From NCBI RefSeq assembly GCF_033118175.1, contig NC_083696.1, positions 36,379,001 through 36,443,000 on the forward strand: a stretch of 64,000 bases of DNA, given 5' to 3'. Shown one piece after another: positions 44,080 to 56,508 of this stretch. Source of the DNA: Dama dama. Lineage: Eukaryota; Chordata; Mammalia; Artiodactyla; Cervidae. The position numbers and the translations under genes are program-made. Positions within the stretch are counted from its first letter, which is position 1. The number at the start of each line of letters is the position of its first letter. The notes beneath the pieces were generated by a model, which was not told the origin of the DNA, made no database searches, and saw only the letters and a program-made list of their open reading frames with translations.

Positions 44080-44597
44080 AAGAAAATGTGATACATAAAT
44101 ACAATGGAATATTACTCAGACATTAAAAGGAATGGAATGATGCCATTTGCAGGAACATAGACAGACCTGGAGACAGTCATACTCAGAGAAGTAAGTCAGA
44201 TAGAGAAATAGAAATATAATATGATATCCCTTATATGCAGACTCTAAAAAGAAATGATATAAATGGATTTATTTATTTACAAAACAGAAATAGACTTGCA
44301 GATTTTAAAAATGAACTTGTGGTTGCCAAGGGGAAGGATGGGGGGATGGGACAGTTAGGGAGTTTGGGATGGACATGTACACACTGCTATATTTAAAACG
44401 GATAACCCACAAGGACCTACTATATAGCACAGGGAACTCTGTTCAGTGTTATGTGACGGCCTGGTTTGGGGGAGAATGGATATATGTATACATATGGCTG
44501 AGTCCCTTCACTGGTCACCTGAAATGTACAACATTGTTAATTGGCTCTACCCCAGTAGAAAATAAAAACTTTAAAAATAAAATAAATAAAAAAGAAG
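44080..44597 (+). mobile_element. L1 LINE 3' end
   Basis: GGAATATTACTCAGACATTA, then CTACTATATAGCACAGGGAA, ATGGATATATGTATACATAT, and an AATAAAA-rich tail. The 3' 0.5 kb of an L1, non-coding. Confidence 0.88.
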
Positions 44598-45389
44598 ACG
44601 CTTCTATTCAGGGGGTGGAAGGGAGAAAGTGGCTTAAGTGGAGGGGGGTCCTAGAGTGAGCTGGGGAATCAATTTAAAGGAAAAAAAACCGAGGTTTGAC
44701 ATGATCTCACCATGGAGGCTTCTGCATCAGCCCTGCCGCCCCCCTCCCCCTTCACTGCCTCCTCTCTCATATCCACACAGCTTCTGGTCCAAATGGTGGG
44801 AGCAGCAGTATCAGCCCTCTGCCCACAGCTCATAAACTGTCGTTAATGAGTTCCATATTTTTTTCTCTATGAATAAATCACTTTGAAAACCAATAGTATA
44901 GGGTGTTTACCTACTCACGAAATTGCCATATGTAACATGATAGAAAAGGGTTTCGGGAAAGGTGTCTTAATTTTATCAATTGTTATTGAGCTAAGCCCAG
45001 GATTCTTATTTTTTTTTTTTTGCTACAAGAAAGTCTTTCCTTCTGCCCATGTGAGGGCTACTGAAAGGCAGGCCCCCAATCAGCCCATGGGTCACAGCTT
45101 CGGATGTGCAAACAGTGGGATTTCTGTGTCTTTTCCTCCTGCTTGACTGACATAAAAGTATTGGCTTTGTCAACCAGTGTGAAGACCTCAGACTGTCTTC
45201 ACCTCTCTCCCTGTTCTCTGGCATCTCCTCTTACGGGTCAGAAACAAACAAGAGGCAGATGTCTATCCCCATGCCCAGGATAATTTAGTTCTAAAGAAAA
45301 AAAGATCACCCGAGCAATTAGTTCTTCAATCCATTTTCTTGCTCTTTTGTTGGAGTTGAGTCACATTTTTTTCCATCTGAAATTCATTT

Positions 45390-45722
45390 TTTTTCCCACT
45401 TATTTTTATTAGTTGGAGGCTAATTACTTTACAATATTGTAGTGGTTTTTGTCATACATTGACATGAATCAGCCATGGATTTACATGTATTCCCCATCCT
45501 GATCCCCCCTCCCACCTCATAGTGTGAAGGCTCAGACAGTAAGGAATCTGCCTGCAATGCAGAAGACCTGGGCTCAATCCCTGGTTGGGAAGATTGCCTT
45601 TAGAAGGGAATGGCAACCCACTCCAGTATTCTTGCCTAGAGAATCCTATGGACAGAGGATCCTGGGGGGCTATAATCCAGGGGCTCGCAAAGAGTCGGAC
45701 ATGGCCAGCAACTAAACCATCA
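45390..45722. mobile_element. L1 3' relic (-) followed by Bov-tA (+)
   Basis: 45390-45520 is the reversed ruminant L1 end (TTAGTTGGAGGCTAATTACT). A 5'-shortened Bov-tA in + orientation follows at about 45525-45722 (GAATCTGCCTGCAATGCAGA to GAGTCGGACATGGCC). Confidence 0.8.
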
Positions 45723-46067
45723 TGCCTCATGTTACACCCCGTACTGGGTGACTGGTCACCGTGGGGGTTTCAAGCCCCTGTCCTTTCACGCCCAGCAGAG
45801 CTGTCCTATCCCGGCTCCTGTGCCCCCTGTGACATGTCCTGTCACAGCCCAACTCTTTTCTCTGCCCAGTCCTGTTTTTTTTATCGCTCACTCCAGGTGA
45901 GGTTCACGGGCATGCTCACTGCTGCTTCTTGCCTGCAAAGATCAATAGGGTCTGCTTTCTGGGAACCCACCTGAGGCTCTGGCCTTCCTTTGCTTTCCAG
46001 GCTTGATCTAACTCACTCTCCTTACTTCTTACTCTTTGGCTTATGAAAACAAAATGATGGAACATAG

Positions 46068-46235
46068 GGACTTCCTTGGTGGTCCATAGTTAAGACTTCA
46101 TCTTCCAATGCACAGGGTTTGGATTTTATCCCTGGTCAGGGAGCTAAGATCCCACATTCCTCTTGGCCAAAAAACCAACATGTAAAACAGAAACAATATG
46201 GTCCATATTTTAAAAAAATCTTTTAAAAATAATAG
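46068..46235 (+). mobile_element. CHR-type SINE
   Basis: GACTTCCTTGGTGGTCCATA head, CAGGGAGCTAAGATCCCACA and an AACAGAAACAATATGG tail. Confidence 0.85.
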
Positions 46236-46574
46236 AAATAAAAATTTTAATAACTTGAAACTTTGGTTTTATAAAGTCCTGCTTAAATGGTACTTTAAAA
46301 GTTACCCCTTTGAGATGAATGGCACATTTAGGGAGGTGACTTTTGTTACTGGGTCCTCATTTTCTAGACAATAAGATCCAGACTCTTTAACATGAGGCAT
46401 GAAAGGCCCTCCAGAATTTTCCTCCGTGTGTTTTTTCCAGATCGTCTCCCATGCTGACACACAATGAATTCTAAGCACCTGCCATCTCCCAGTATTACTC
46501 TCCATGCCCAGGAGGCTCTTCCCTCCTGGAGGATGCCCAGTCCCCTCCCCTTCTGTCCTCTCCTGATTGAGTTG

Positions 46575-46885
46575 CATCAAAGGAGTCCCATCAAAGCAGT
46601 CAGTCCTAAAGGAAATCAACCATGAATATTCATTGGAAGAACTGAAGCTGAAGCTGAAGATCCAATACTTTGGCCACCTGATTCGAAGAGCAGACTCATT
46701 GGAAAAGACCTTGATGCTGGGAAAGATGGAAGGCCAAAGGAGAAAGGGACAGCAGAGGATGAGATGGTTAAAGAGCATCACCAACGAAATGGACATGAAT
46801 TGGAGCAAACTCCTGGAGACAGTGAAGGACAGCAAAGCCTGTTGCAAAGAGTCAGACAGGACTTAGCAATTGAACAATAACAACA
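46575..46885 (+). mobile_element. BovB LINE 3' end
   Basis: AGCAGTCAGTCCTAAAGGAA, CCAATACTTTGGCCACCTGA, CTTGATGCTGGGAAAGATGG, ending near ACTTAGCAATTGAAC. 5' truncated; chance open frames of 99 and 181 codons cross it. Confidence 0.92.
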
Positions 46886-46985
46886 AGCTTTCTGACGTCC
46901 CCTGGGAAGGCTGCCTGAATTGCCTTGATGGTTTGTTTTCATCCCTGGGATCCCAAAGAAGTCTGCACACTCTAAGATGCTCTTG

Positions 46986-47195
46986 GGCTTCCCTGGTGGC
47001 TCAGATGGTAAAGAATCTGCCTGCAATGCAGAATGCGGGAGACCTGGGTTTGATTTCTGGGTTGGGAAGATCCCCTGGAGAACAGCTATCCACTCCAGTA
47101 TTCTGGCCTAGAGAATTCCAAGGACAGAGGAGCCTAGAAGGCTACAGTTCATGGGATTGCAAAGAGTCAGACAAGACTGAGTGATTTTCACTTTC
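46986..47195 (+). mobile_element. Bov-tA SINE
   Basis: GGGCTTCCCTGGTGGCTCAG head, GGGTTTGATTTCTGGGTTGG, ending GACAAGACTGAGTGATTTTC. Confidence 0.94.
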
Positions 47196-47218
47196 ATTTT
47201 TTTCTTTCAAGTTGCTGT

Positions 47219-48110
47219 TATGGGTTGAATTTCCCACCCTCCCCACTGGGATATGTTGAAATCCGAACTGCCAGACCTTAGAACATGACCTTATTTGGAA
47301 GCAAGGTCTTTAGAGAATAATCAACTTAAAATGAAGTAGCTAGAGTGGACCTTAATCCAATATGACTGGTGTTTTTATAAAAATGGGAGATTCGGACGCA
47401 ATGGGAGTTACACACCCAGGAAGGATGCCATGTGAAGATAGGGGATCTTGTTGCAGAAACCAGTAATCAAGAAATCAAGCACCACACTCGGAAAGTTGGA
47501 GAACTCAGGTTTATTAGGCCGGCGGGCCCAGAGGAGTTAACATTCTAAGCTCTGAGGCCCAAACAAAGGGGTTATGGAGTTTTTATAGACAGACTATAGT
47601 GGGCAATACTAGCTGCTAATAGGCTGGTTTAAACTAAGGGGCTTCGTGCACTGGAACAGCGGTCAAGATGGGGAAGGGGATGCCTGACCTCTACACAGAA
47701 AGGCACGATGAAGCAGGTTTGCAGGGGCTTGCAAAAAGCAGCACAAAGGTGAGTGACATAAGCTCCAGTTCCTAGTATTGTGAGTTCCCACTTTCTGAGA
47801 CTACATGACATAGGTGGCCCAGACTCTGCAAGGAGCAAGCTGAGTTACAGAGGCAGAAGGAGCAGGAGGTTATGTAAAATTTTAACTTTTCCTTTTCATT
47901 CTGAGTGATACTTCTGCAAGCCCGGGAATGGTAATGGTTGCTAGGAACCCACCCAAGGTGAGGAAGATGCAAGGAAACATTGTTCTCTTACAGGTTTCTG
48001 AGGGAGCATGGCCCTACCAACAACTTGACCTTGGACTTCTAGCCTCCAGATCTGTGATAAAAATGAATTTTTGTTGTTTTGACTCACCCCACTTGTGTTG
48101 CTTTGTTAGA
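47219..48110 (+). mobile_element. MLT1-type LTR split by a younger LTR
   Basis: Left part: TTATGGGTTGAATTTCCCAC, ATGACCTTATTTGGAAGCAA, to about 47448. Right part: from about 47919, with CTTGACCTTGGACTTCTAGC and GTTGTTTTGACTCACCCC. It is the host for the solo LTR at 47449-47918. Confidence 0.72.
47449..47918 (-). mobile_element. Solo LTR, probably ruminant ERV, sense to PTK2B
   Basis: 470 bp beginning TG and ending CA, with terminal inverted TTGCAGAA/TTCTGCAA. On the minus strand there is a TATAAAA box (47581-47587) and about 70 nt later an AATAAA signal (47510-47515), a classic U3-R-U5 layout. No internal viral genes remain, so it is a recombined solo copy. It nests in an older MLT1 LTR and is probably an ERVK-type BTLTR. 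No clear target duplication is visible. Confidence 0.72.
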
Positions 48111-48743
48111 GAAGCAAGAAGAAATGAATACAGACATTCACCAATTAGAACTAAGACAATGATTGATGTTTGTCTTTCTAACCTTTCAAATGCAAGGTCG
48201 GAAGCCAAACTTTACATACAATATTATCCTCTTGGCAAGCCCAGTGCTTGGCCCACAGGAGAGTCTCAAATACTTCAGGGATGAATGAATGAGTAAATGA
48301 ATAGAAGCCAGCTCTCTGGATAACAAGTCGGGGGTTATGAGAGACAGTGACCCATATTAAAAAATGTTCAAGAGATCAAGAGTGTGGTGACTAATGATAT
48401 CATGAAGACTTTGGCATCTATCGGATCCAGCAAGACTGTGCAGTAGGCCATGACCAGGTTACCGAACCTCCACTTCCTCACCTGAAAAATGGGGAGAATA
48501 CCTCTTTTGTTGTGATATTTTTGGACGGGATTAGATAAGATAACATGTGGTATAAATATAAGGAGCAGATATAAAATTATAAACATGTAACACTGTCTCT
48601 TTTCCACCTTCTAAGGAGGTTTCCATGTACCACTCAACTCTTGAACTTAGGTAGCATGAACTTGGTAATGGGGAGCATGAAGCAATGCAGTTGAATTTGA
48701 ATTATACAGTGGAAGAAGCAAAGAGTTGACTGTGCGTGTGTGT

Positions 48744-48957
48744 GCTAAGTCGCTTCAGTTGTGTTTGACTCTTTGCAACCCCGTGGATGGTAACCCGCCA
48801 GGCTCCTCTGTCTATGGGATTCTCCAGGCAAGAATACCGGAGTGGGTTGGCATGCCCTCCTCCAGAGGATCTTCCTGACCCAGGTATGGAACCGGCGTCT
48901 CTTACATCTCCTGCATCAGCAGGCGAGTTCTTTACCAGTAGTACCACCTGGGAAGCC
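48744..48957 (-). mobile_element. Bov-tA SINE
   Basis: GCTAAGTCGCTTCAGTTGTG to TACCACCTGGGAAGCC. Confidence 0.93.
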
Positions 48958-49320
48958 AAAGAGTTGACTAAGAGAAGAAAAAGAATGGATTTTGCCATGA
49001 GCAGTAGAGGGAAAGAAAAGAGCCTTCATGGTCTGGATTTCAGGAATTTTTTAAAAAATGCAAGTAAAGATATTTTTGGTCAGCAGTCAACCCGATTGGA
49101 TATTAAGACATGGCTATAAAAATGTTAAGAAATGTTGCTATTTTTCTTAAAAGTGATCCCTCAATGATATTTTCCCCCTAAGAGTTTACAATAAAAATTC
49201 AAACTGATTTCTAATTATTTTTAGATAGCAGACTAATAATTTTTTGGAATGTGATACTACTAAGATTGGCTTCAAGGATAAGCAAGCTGGTCAAGCTTTT
49301 GGTGGGTTCCAGAGATGTAA

Positions 49321-49359
49321 AAAGCTTACGTAGAAAGCTTACGTAGCAAGCTTACCTAG
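49321..49359. repeat. Three tandem 13-bp units
   Basis: AAAGCTTACGTAG is repeated at 49321 and 49334, then CAAGCTTACCTAG at 49347. Each unit carries palindromic AAGCTT; the first two also carry palindromic TACGTA. Confidence 0.9.
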
Positions 49360-49504
49360 CCTTAAAGTAACACAGAGGAGTAGGTGCTTAATAAATGGTG
49401 GCCATTGACAGGGTGGGTGGGCAAAGGAGAAGAGACGAGCTTGGCTCAAGGTCAAGTTATCCTGGGAGTTAGATTAATGAACTCAAGAAGTCTATTTTGT
49501 TGTT

Positions 49505-49706
49505 GTTTTCATCACTAAGTCATGTCCAACTCTTCTGAAACCCCATGGACTGTAGCATGCCAGGCTCCTTTGTTCATAGCGTTTCCCAGGAAAGAATACT
49601 GGAGTGGGTTGCCATTTCCTTCTCCAGGGGATCTTCCCGACCCAGGGATAGAACCCGTGCCGCCTGCAGGTGGATTCTTTACCATTGAGCCATCAGGAAG
49701 ATCCCC
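49505..49706 (-). mobile_element. Bov-tA SINE
   Basis: TCACTAAGTCATGTCCAACT to GAGCCATCAGGAAGATCCC. Confidence 0.92.
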
Positions 49707-50457
49707 AAGAAGTCTATAGCTGAGACATAAAATTTGAGAGCCTGAAATAGAGTCTAAAGTTGTCTGACCAGAGGCTCCTCTGACTCTCCCAGCCTGAGTG
49801 GGAGCTGGTGCCCTGGGAAATGGACCATGGAGAAACTGTCTGAGTAGAGGCTGAGGGTGAAGGAGAGAGCCATGGTTACCAGTAACTTCCGGTAACAGCT
49901 CATCAGCTCCATTGAAGGGGTCCAGGTGGCTAAGGAAAGCTGTCTATGGTAAAAGAATCTGAGACTGTTTCCAAGCTGAAGCCAGTCCTGGTGGGAGCAG
50001 GTGGCTGACAACGATGAATGAGCCTCAGAGGATGTCAGGTGATGGCCGTGGAGAAGAAATAATGCAGAGAAAAATGACTTCCTTCTGCCTAGAGCAAGAA
50101 AGCCACAAAGGGCTTTGCATTCCCAGGGCAAAGCTCCTGATAGCAGGCTTCCTCTATTCCCCTTCAGCCACACATGGAGATGGGAAGTGAAGTTCTGAGA
50201 AAGTGCAGAAATAGGTGGAAAAGGACTTCTTTTTAAATGACTTGTACAGAACGTAAGAGGTGTCTCTGGAAAATATTCTGTTAAGAATAAGACTGTTCTG
50301 TCAAATGTTTGGATTTACTAATAAACCCCAAGGAAAGACTCTGGCTGCTAAGCTGAGATTTATTAATAGAAGGGAGGAGGAATGAAATAATCCATTATGA
50401 CAGAACCAGGAGGACTTCATGTACTTCTTTTTTAGTTTCTTATTTCTGTAAATATTA

Positions 50458-50716
50458 ATTTTTTTTCATTTGTTCATTTATTTATTTTTGGCAGCACTAG
50501 GTCTTCATTGCTACACGCAGACTCTCACTGCATGCAGTGAATGGGGGCTACTCTTCGTTGAGATGCACGAGCTTATTGGAGTGGCTTCTCTTATTGTAGA
50601 GCACAGGCTTAGTTGCTCCATAGCATGTGGGATCTTCCGGAACCAGGGATCGAACCCACTTGTCCCCTGCAATGGCAGGTGGATCCTTCACCGGTGGACC
50701 ACCAGGGAAGTCCCTC
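50458..50716 (-). mobile_element. CHR-type SINE (long form)
   Basis: TTTTTGGCAGCACTAGGTCT start, CCAGGGATCGAACCCACTTG box, ending CCACCAGGGAAGTCCC. Confidence 0.85.
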
Positions 50717-50734
50717 ATGTTCTTCTTTGAAAAA

Positions 50735-50905
50735 AGTTTTCCACCCAGAGGGATGGGATGGGGAGGAAGGCGGGAGTGGGGATCGGGATGGGAAACACAT
50801 GTAAATCCATGGCTGATTCATGTCAATGTATGGCAAAAACCACCACAATATTGTAAAGTAATTAGCTTCCAACTAATACAAATAAATGAAATAAATAAAT
50901 AAATA
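50735..50905 (+). mobile_element. Ruminant L1 3' end
   Basis: GTAAATCCATGGCTGATTCA, CACAATATTGTAAAGTAATT and a GAAATAAATAAATAAATAAA tail. Confidence 0.85.
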
Positions 50906-51539
50906 AATTTTAAAAAAAGGAAAAAAAAGAAAAAAGTCTTCCTACCAAAACATCTCCTGAAGTCGTGACTCGGTGGTTTGTGTGGCATATAGTGTCTGCC
51001 TTAGAGCGAGTTCACGTCAGTGTGACTGGTGAAGCTTTATTCTCGCATGGGGCGATGGGTTCCCGGTTGTTCATCTCACCATAATGCCCCATAACTCACA
51101 TCAGTGAGTCCTAACAGGCGCTGGCATTTGGGGCCAGATGATTCTTTGCTGTGTGGTGCCATGCGGCACCCATGGCTGCAGCCGATGGAAAGCCTTGCCC
51201 CTGTCATTCTGACAATGATGACAACGTGACAAGCAAAAAAGAAGGCCCCTACATGTTTCCAAATGCCAGGTCCCAGGAGATGTGGAACAGCCCTCAGGGT
51301 GAGCTGCCAACTCATCTATTTGGTACTGTTTTCTTCTGCCTGTATCGATACCAAAAATTACACAAGAAAACCTCTCAATGATTCTCATCCATGCAGTCAA
51401 TAATTAACATACTCTTGCATCAGGCTCCCTTCTAGGTGCTGTGGATACAGCAGAGAATGAGAGAAAGTCCTGTCCCCGGGGAGCTCCCATCCTAGTGCAA
51501 AGATAGACAGGAATATCTGTATTGTATCAAGAATCTGAA

Positions 51540-51745
51540 GGGTTTCCCAGGTGACTCAGCGGTAAAGAATCCACCTGCCAATGCAGGAGATGCAGATTCA
51601 ATCCCTGGGTCGGGACGATCCCCTGGAGGAAGAAATGGCAACCATTCCAGCATTCTTGCCTGGGAAATCCCATGGACAGAGGAGCCCGGTGGGCTACAGT
51701 CCATGGGGTCATAAAGTGTTGGACACGACTGAATGAGCACCACAC
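51540..51745 (+). mobile_element. Bov-tA SINE
   Basis: GGGTTTCCCAGGTGACTCAG head, AGATTCAATCCCTGGGTCGG, ending TTGGACACGACTGAATGAGC. Confidence 0.93.
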
Positions 51746-51811
51746 AACATCAAGAATCTGAAATGTGCTTATATCTTGGATTTAGTTCTATGCCTGGAAG
51801 TGTGCTATAGA

Positions 51812-52170
51812 TTAACAGCTGGTACCCCCAAATGCATATTATGAAGCCTTAATACTCAATGGGATGGCGTCTAGAAGTGAAGCCTTTGAGAGGTGAATAA
51901 GTCATGATACTGGAACCCTCACGTAGGAGACTAGTGACACAAGGGTGATGGACATTTTCTCTGTCATGTGAGGACAGCAACAAGTGGCCGTCTGCAAGCC
52001 AGGAGGAGGGCTCTCACCAGAACCCAGCCCTCCTGGCACCCTGGTCTTGGATTTCCAGCTTCCAGAACTGGGAGTAACAAATCTCTGTTGTTTAAGCCCC
52101 GCAGCCTGTGTTATGTTGTTATAGCGGCCATGTCGTTATGGTGGCCATGCTGTTATAGTGGCCAAAGCAT
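51812..52170 (+). mobile_element. MLT1 solo LTR
   Basis: ACAGCTGGTACCCCCAAATG, TCATGTGAGGACAGCAACAA, TCTTGGATTTCCAGCTTCCA, CTCTGTTGTTTAAGCCCCGC. A diverged, near full-length copy. Confidence 0.78.
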
Positions 52171-52424
52171 AAACTGATGAACTGATTCAAACCCCAGAAA
52201 TATTCTGTATACAAAGAAACTCACTGTAGCAGTTATAAAAACAGCAAAAGCCCCGCCATAAGCCACCAATCCAGATAGTTTGAAAAGGACCATGAAAGTG
52301 ATGGGAGGACACATAGGGTTTATGTGCTAGTTTGTAAAATTGTATAAAGAGCTTGTAATCACTTTTGGAAACAACTTCTATTATAAATGGGAGGTGTAGT
52401 ACATATACATATATATCTATACAC

Positions 52425-52622
52425 ACCCTGGTGGCTCAGCGGTAAAGAATTTGCCTGCCAAGCAGAAGATGCAGGTTCGATACCTGGATCAGGAAGATCC
52501 CCTGGAGAAGGACACGGCAACCCACTCCAGTACTTTTGTCTGGAGAATCCCATGGACAGGGGAGCCTGGTGGCTACAGCCCAAGGGGTCACAAAAGAGTC
52601 AGACATGACTTAGCGACTAAAA
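52425..52622 (+). mobile_element. Bov-tA SINE
   Basis: CACCCTGGTGGCTCAGCGGT head, AGGTTCGATACCTGGATCAG, ending CAGACATGACTTAGCGACT. Confidence 0.93.
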
Positions 52623-54466
52623 AACAGCAGCGACAACAGCAAGTGCTATTACTGAATGAACGTGTATTCCATTCTACATATCGTTGGATTCAATTTTCTA
52701 ATATTTTGTTGAGTGTTTTTGCCTCTATATTCATGAGAGATAATGATTTATAGTTTTCCATTCATGTTTGTCTTTCATATACTCATATTATACTTGTAAA
52801 AAACTTTGAAAATAAATGTCTAAATTTGGCTATTATATTAGGCTTAATTTAGCAGATGAGGCATAAAAAATCCACAGTGAAATAATAAGAGTAGACATCA
52901 GCTTCCAATTCGAGACAAATGGTAACTTTTGCCTACATGCTTGGCTCACATGCTACCCGGTAGTGACCTCCTCCCTAACTTATAGGATCAGCTCTTAAGA
53001 GATATACAAACTCCCTGTGCAATATAACTCTAAAATTAAAATACTGACTGGATAGCAAATGTCACAGGGTCAGAGAAAAACAATGGCCAAACTCACTCAG
53101 GTCTTGATGAAAGTTAAGTTGAACAACGATTTTGCCTTCTGGATCCTGTAAGCTCATATGCAAAAGCAAACCTCACTGATGCAACCACAGCAGTACAATC
53201 TACAACTCCACAGATATTCAGATATTCAGACATTAATAAGCTCATAAAACTTAGACCGGAATTCTAGAGTCTTAAGTAAATTTAGAGATCACTTAATTTG
53301 ATTCAATTTTTAAATGAAGAAACTGCGAGCCTGGGAGGTCAAGTGACTGGCCCAGGAGTATACAGGAAATTCTATTTTAAGCCAGCTGAAATTCTATTAA
53401 CTCTCCTACACTTCATCATTTATGAAGGCCAAGCTTCCTTGAGGTCAACTTCCTCCTTGTCTTTACATCAAGTGATGTAAGAGATTCCTGGTCTCCTTTG
53501 TGGACTATAGGCTCAGCTCATGCACTCATTCATCCATTTATTCTACAGACATCTGAGTGTCTGCTTTCTGTCAGGCACGAAGTAGCCACTGGGAGACAAT
53601 GGTGAATAAGACACAGTCCTGGCTTTCCAGGAAGCCACCTCTGTTTAGAGGCTGACAAGAGGCAGGCACCATACAACCTTTCTAGGGCTCAGATTAGGAA
53701 GTGGGAGCACAGTGGCGCCACCTCCAACCCCATGAAACCCACCTACACCCCACCCCATCCCACGTACTCTTGTCACTTTTTCACAGACCCTCCAAGACTC
53801 TGAGTATCCTGTGAGCTCTCAGATCCTCTATCATGACTCTGTAGCCTGAGCTCCGCCCCACCTGGGTGATGGTTGATAATCCTTCTTCAGGGCACGTGAG
53901 CTAGGTGGGCAGCCTGCAGGCAGAAGTGGGTACTTAGGGGCAGTGACCAGTCCCAGCACCCCTGAGATTTCAATGCAGTGAATTTGGGATGTGACTTGGA
54001 AAACTGATACTTTCAATTTCCCTGGTGACTTAGCTTGTCTGCCTCATCTGGGAAGACAGTAGTAGTGGTTATATGAACTCCTCTGCCTGCCCTAATCACA
54101 GCATCTCTTGGCATTCAATGCCACTGACCCCAGACACTGCCCTCTGTACATACCAGGTTAGTCCAAAACTCTCTCTCCCTTGCTGGAATCTAGAGCTGAG
54201 ACATGGAATTCCAGCCAGTCTCTGTTGACTTTATAACTGGAGTTCATCCATCCATCCATCCATCACTAAGTAACTACTCAATTCAGCAAACTGGGAAAAC
54301 AAAAGCTTGCTCTCTCATGGAGCTTGTTTTCTGTTGGGAGGAGGGTTAACAATAAATAAATAAGCATAATAATATCATAGGTCCTAATAAATACCAGGAA
54401 GACAAACAAAGAAGGCAGGGCACCAGAATGGTGGTCAGGAGAGGCTGCTATTCTATGCGGTGTGTT

Positions 54467-54663
54467 CACGTGTGCTCAGCTGTGTCCAACTCTTTGCGAC
54501 CCCATGGATCGTGGCCTGCCAGTTTCCTCTGTCCATGGGATTTCCCTGGCAAGAATACTGGAGTGGATTGCATTTCCTTTTCCAGGGGATCTTCCCAACC
54601 CAGGGATCAAACCTGGGTTTGATCTCCTCCATTGCAGGCAGATTCTTTAACATCTGAGCCATT
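54467..54663 (-). mobile_element. Bov-tA SINE
   Basis: GCTCAGCTGTGTCCAACTCT to TTTAACATCTGAGCC. Confidence 0.92.
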
Positions 54664-54911
54664 CTATGTGGAGTGGCCGGCAAAGTTCTCTCTGATAAGG
54701 GGGCATTTGAATGGATCTCTGAAGGAAGCCAGGGAGAGAGGGATGGCCTTGTGGGGGAAGGATCTTCCAGGCAAAGGGACCAGATGTACAGAGTCCCCAG
54801 GGGAGCATTTATGAAGTTCTGTGTGCTTGGCACATTTGGGGAACTGTAAAGAGGCCAGTGGGGCTGAGGTGGGGAAGGCACAGAGGAGATGATAGGAGAA
54901 AAGGTCAGAAG

Positions 54912-55140
54912 GCCAGGCCAGAGCTCAGCAGACTTTTCCTGTAAGGGGTCAGGTAGCAAATACTTCAGGTTTTGTGGCCGGATGGTTTCTGTTGCAACGA
55001 TTCACTTCTGCTATTGTAGCTCAAATGCACCAGAAATAATACACAAACCAGTGTGGTTAGGCTCCCCCCCATCCCCAAATTTGTTAACAAAAACTGGTAG
55101 TGAGCCATATTTGGCCTACAGGCCCTGTTGCAGGTCAAGG
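54912..55140 (-). repeat. Old interspersed repeat, probably a DNA-transposon relic
   Basis: CTCAGCAGACTTTTCCTGTA, TACTTCAGGTTTTGTGGCCG and GTGAGCCATATTTGGCCTAC are known parts of a common mammalian repeat with imperfect terminal symmetry. The family name is not certain from sight. Confidence 0.5.
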
Positions 55141-56059
55141 CAAGCACTTTGGATTTTACCTTGGGTGAGGAAGGTAGGCACCAAAGAGTTTAAAGCAGAG
55201 CAGTGATATGACCAAAGGTATACCTTAACTATATCCCTCTAACTGACGTGTGTTTGAAAAATTCACCATGTCTGCTACCTGTGGAATGGAGCACACGGGG
55301 ATACAGGCAGAGGCAGTAAGGAGGTGAACGCATTATTCTATGTAAGAGATGCTGTCGGCCTGGACCAGGGAAGACACAGTGGAGGTGCTGAGGAGGAAGT
55401 GCTCAGAGTCTGGATATGTTTTAATAGTCGAGCAGATAGGATCTCCTAATGCATGAAGTGCAGATTGTGACAGAGAAAGAAAGAATTCAAGGAGGACTCG
55501 GAGGTTGACAGCTGGAGACACGGTCAGTGAAAGAACAGAGCTGCAGTTGGTGGAGCTGGAAAGACTGGAGGAGAAGCTGAGTTTCAGGAGAGGATTCCGA
55601 GCTGTTTCTTCACACGGAGGTGGGCAGCCAGTGGAGATGGCGGGCAGGCAGGTGTCCCTATGGCCTGGGGTCATGGGAGGAGGCTGGAGCCAGCATTACC
55701 CATTTAGGCGCCACTGGGTAAAATCAGAATTTCAAGCTCTGTGACTGGATGAGGTCACTTGTGGAGCGACAAGGGACCAGCCTATGGTGTCACCTGGGCT
55801 GACTGTCATGGGAATCGGGCTGGGGAGGGGACAGCCCACAGCCGGCCAGCAACTGAGAGTCCCAGGAGAAGGCAGGGCAAAGTGATAGGCCTTCATTAGC
55901 CTGTGGTCACTTTCTGACACTTGGCCTTGTGTCAGTGTGGATGTGCAAAGGTGTGCAAAGGTGTGCAAAGTACTCACACCCTCCTGTGTACTATGTACAC
56001 AGGCTTATGGGCTCCTGGACGAGGGTACCAGCATCTGCCATTGTGATCCCACTGAGGGC

Positions 56060-56508
56060 TTAAATGGTGGCCCCCTGAAGATGAGTCTGGGTGTCCTGGA
56101 ACCTGTGATCATGACTTCATTTGGAAAAAGGGTCTCTGCTGATGTCATCAAGTTCAGGATCTCAAGATGAGATCATTCTGGATTATCTGGGGTGGAGGGT
56201 GGCTCTTAAATCCAATGACTAGTGTCCTTATAAAAGACACACAAAGGAGTGAAACAGAGAGAGAAGAGAATGGAACGTGAAGATGAAGGCAAACAGTGCA
56301 GTGATGCAACCATAAGCCCACAAGCCAAGGAAGTCTGGAGCGGCCAGAAGTTGGAAGATGCAAAGAAGGATTCCATCCTAGAGCCTCCGAGGGAGCCCAG
56401 TCCTGGGACCCCTTGATACAGGACTTCCAGTCTTGGGAACTATTCGAGAAGACAGTTTTGTGTTTTAATCCACAAGGACAGGGTAATTTACAACAGCAGC
56501 TCTAGGAA
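56060..56508 (+). mobile_element. MLT1-type solo LTR
   Basis: ATGGTGGCCCCCTGAAGATG, ACTTCATTTGGAAAAAGGGT, TCATTCTGGATTATCTGGGG, ATCCAATGACTAGTGTCCTT and a GGTAATTTACAACAGCAGCT end. Near full length, MLT1C/D-like. Confidence 0.8.

Noticed and set aside
46302..46847. 181-codon minus-strand open frame
   Set aside because: Its N-terminal half is the antisense of a BovB 3' end; such frames recur at other BovB copies in the window.
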